Origin: Candidatus Dependentiae bacterium
GTDB taxonomy: Bacteria; Babelota; Babeliae; Babelales; Vermiphilaceae
DNA: 64,000 nt
Assembly: GCA_040878395.1 (NCBI GenBank)
Contig: JBBDMI010000005.1
Span: forward strand, 18,851-82,850
Reading direction: 5' to 3'
The position numbers and the translations under genes are program-made. The notes under the pieces are model-generated. The model ran no database searches. It saw only the letters and a list, made by a program, of their open reading frames with translations, and was not told the origin of the DNA. Of the stretch, positions 62,710 to 64,000 are shown in pieces; positions within the stretch are counted from its first letter, which is position 1; every line of letters starts with the position of its first letter.

Positions 62710-64000
62710 TTACCGATATTTTGCCAAAAATTTTAATATTTGCTCCTTCACTTCATCATTATATTTATTCAATACATGTGCTCTTTCAGGATATAAAATT
62801 AATTCATGTTCAGCTTTTCTATCACCACTCTCTTTTCTTTCTGTGAGTAAATTATCTAATTTTATAGATTGATTTGTCGGAACAATAGGATCTTCAAATT
62901 TTTGTCCATCCCTTTGTCCTCCTGCATGCATGAGAAGCATTGGAATTTCATCCATTATCTCCGGATACTCAGAAATAGAACGTTTTTCAGACTCTTCAAT
63001 AAAATTATCAGTAAAATTTTGTCCTAGCGCGTCCTCCAATAAAGGCTTTACAATCCGAGGATTCTCTTCAACCCAAGATTTCACATCACTTGCTCCGCCA
63101 ATGCCAACATAAGCTTTTATTGGCAAACGATTTTTTAATTCTTGAATGGTACGATAGGCCATAATGCTTCCTCTAGAAAATGCAACTAAGAAAATATTTG
63201 ACATATCAATTACGTCCATTTCTTCTGCTAATTCTAACAACTTTATGTTATCTGCAACCTCTTTACCACCAAATTCATCTGCCACTTTTTTATCAATAGA
63301 ACCACGATATTGTGAAGCTAGTACGGCATAACCATTTTGGGCTAAATATATCATTTGATCCATAACGGTCATTAAATCTATTTTTCCATAATCTCTGTGC
63401 CCACCACGACTATAAAGAACCAATGGATGTTTTTTTGCATCTGTATTTTTGGGCAATAAAATAAAACCTTCAACTTCATGACCATCAACTTTGTACTTTA
63501 TTTTTTTCACATCAACATCTTTAAGATTTTTATACCGTTCAAGATATTTTTGATAATTCTCTTCAGATCTAACCATTTTTTTTTGAAGATCATCAAGCTC
63601 GTCAAACGCTTCCGGAATATATTTATTTTTAGATACCAACATAGAAGAATACTTTTTATTTTCATTAGATGTTTTATTTTCTTCTGCTTGCACAACCTCA
63701 TCTAAGATAGACTCTTCAGGACTTAAAAGAAAGTTTTCATAAGAAGGAAATAATTTTTGATCTTGATATTTTTGCAAAAGACTAGGCGCTTCCGGGCTAA
63801 GGACTTGGCTACCTTGAGCCGGGTTTTGATAAGCAGATGAACCTACGACTACGTATGAGCTGGTCATAGGCATTTGTCGATTAAAACTACTTTGTTGTAA
63901 CTGCGATCTAGGTCCATACGTTTGCGTTTGCACCGGCAAATGAAGACCTGAAGCAGCCAAAGCCGATTTTGCTCGTAATTGAACCATAGGATATGGAACA
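62710..64000 (-). CDS. S9-like alpha/beta hydrolase, N-terminus beyond the window
   Basis: The frame is open to the right edge, with no start signal at the first internal ATG (63987), so the N-terminus is missing. Over 425 residues are visible. A low-complexity Gln/Ser region and a helical linker come first, then a prolyl-oligopeptidase-like domain: KYKVDGHEVEGFILLPKN, HPLVLYSRGGHRDYG, AVLASQYRGS, nucleophile Ser in LVAFSRGSIMAYRT, a possible acid in HAGGQRDGQKFEDP, and His in LYPERAHVLNKY. The elbow reads A-F-S-R-G instead of G-x-S-x-G. It is probably a peptidase or esterase; export cannot be judged without the start. Confidence 0.8.
   Translation of the reverse strand, partial: VPYPMVQLRAKSALAASGLHLPVQTQTYGPRSQLQQSSFNRQMPMTSSYVVVGSSAYQNPAQGSQVLSPEAPSLLQKYQDQKLFPSYENFLLSPEESILDEVVQAEENKTSNENKKYSSMLVSKNKYIPEAFDELDDLQKKMVRSEENYQKYLERYKNLKDVDVKKIKYKVDGHEVEGFILLPKNTDAKKHPLVLYSRGGHRDYGKIDLMTVMDQMIYLAQNGYAVLASQYRGSIDKKVADEFGGKEVADNIKLLELAEEMDVIDMSNIFLVAFSRGSIMAYRTIQELKNRLPIKAYVGIGGASDVKSWVEENPRIVKPLLEDALGQNFTDNFIEESEKRSISEYPEIMDEIPMLLMHAGGQRDGQKFEDPIVPTNQSIKLDNLLTERKESGDRKAEHELILYPERAHVLNKYNDEVKEQILKFLAKYR

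Overview
The window is A+T-rich DNA (roughly two thirds by eye) from a Gram-negative bacterium. The envelope genes show this: BamA, a TolC-type outer-membrane protein, lipoproteins, and several large barrel-like proteins ending in Phe. It is densely coding, with short spacers and many secreted proteins that I do not recognise. It also carries eukaryote-like domains: an RBR-type E3 ubiquitin ligase, a Skp1-like/leucine-rich-repeat protein, and a plant/giant-virus-like family-14 glycosyltransferase. Together these suggest an obligate associate of protists, most likely Candidatus Dependentiae (TM6/Babeliales). That assignment is inference; no rRNA or phylogenetic marker set is present to settle it.

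Layout. 0-6.8 kb: minus-strand genes for secreted and surface proteins (a partial Pro-rich protein, a delta-60-repeat protein, a Cys-rich barrel-like protein, a four-fold Cache protein) and a Bax-inhibitor-1 membrane protein. 7-13.6 kb: thioredoxin, an AAA/DUF4143 ATPase, cysS and bamA. 13.6-23.6 kb: the GT14 glycosyltransferase, an alpha/beta hydrolase, a phytase-like lipoprotein, an ftsL-like/ftsI pair, a methyltransferase, a CopB-type copper ATPase and class I aldolase. 23.6-30 kb: repeat-rich spacers, a UrtA-like binding protein with a Cache membrane protein, and two secreted unknowns. 30-39 kb: groEL/groES, a glyoxalase-fold protein, rpe, a cluster of secreted proteins including the RBR ligase, and an RlmM-like methyltransferase. 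40-44.7 kb: a repeat nest with a broken GIY-YIG gene, tRNA-Arg(UCU), and a partial ATP synthase operon atpE-F-F-H-A. 45-59.6 kb: secreted proteins, recD2, a degenerate amidase with a GerMN-type partner, three tandem barrel paralogues, the Skp1-LRR protein, and a multicopper oxidase/TolC pair. 60-64 kb: small secreted paralogues, an exported AAA+ ATPase and an S9-like hydrolase running off the edge.

How the genes may work together. The most notable theme is a possible ubiquitin-manipulation kit: an exported RBR ligase, a membrane-anchored Skp1-like domain joined to leucine-rich repeats, and an exported protein with repeated MIU-like motifs. A second theme is copper handling (CopB ATPase, multicopper oxidase, TolC-like channel). 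A third is sensing without visible output: two Cache proteins and a UrtA-like protein, with no kinase, cyclase or transporter beside them. The ATP synthase c subunit carries the full Na+-binding signature.

Intergenic space holds palindromic repeats of the form TCATTCC-palindrome-GGAATCC and ATCCT...AGGAT. One appears to lie in frame inside the 5' end of a coding sequence. I see no CRISPR array, rRNA, insertion sequence with a transposase, or replication origin.
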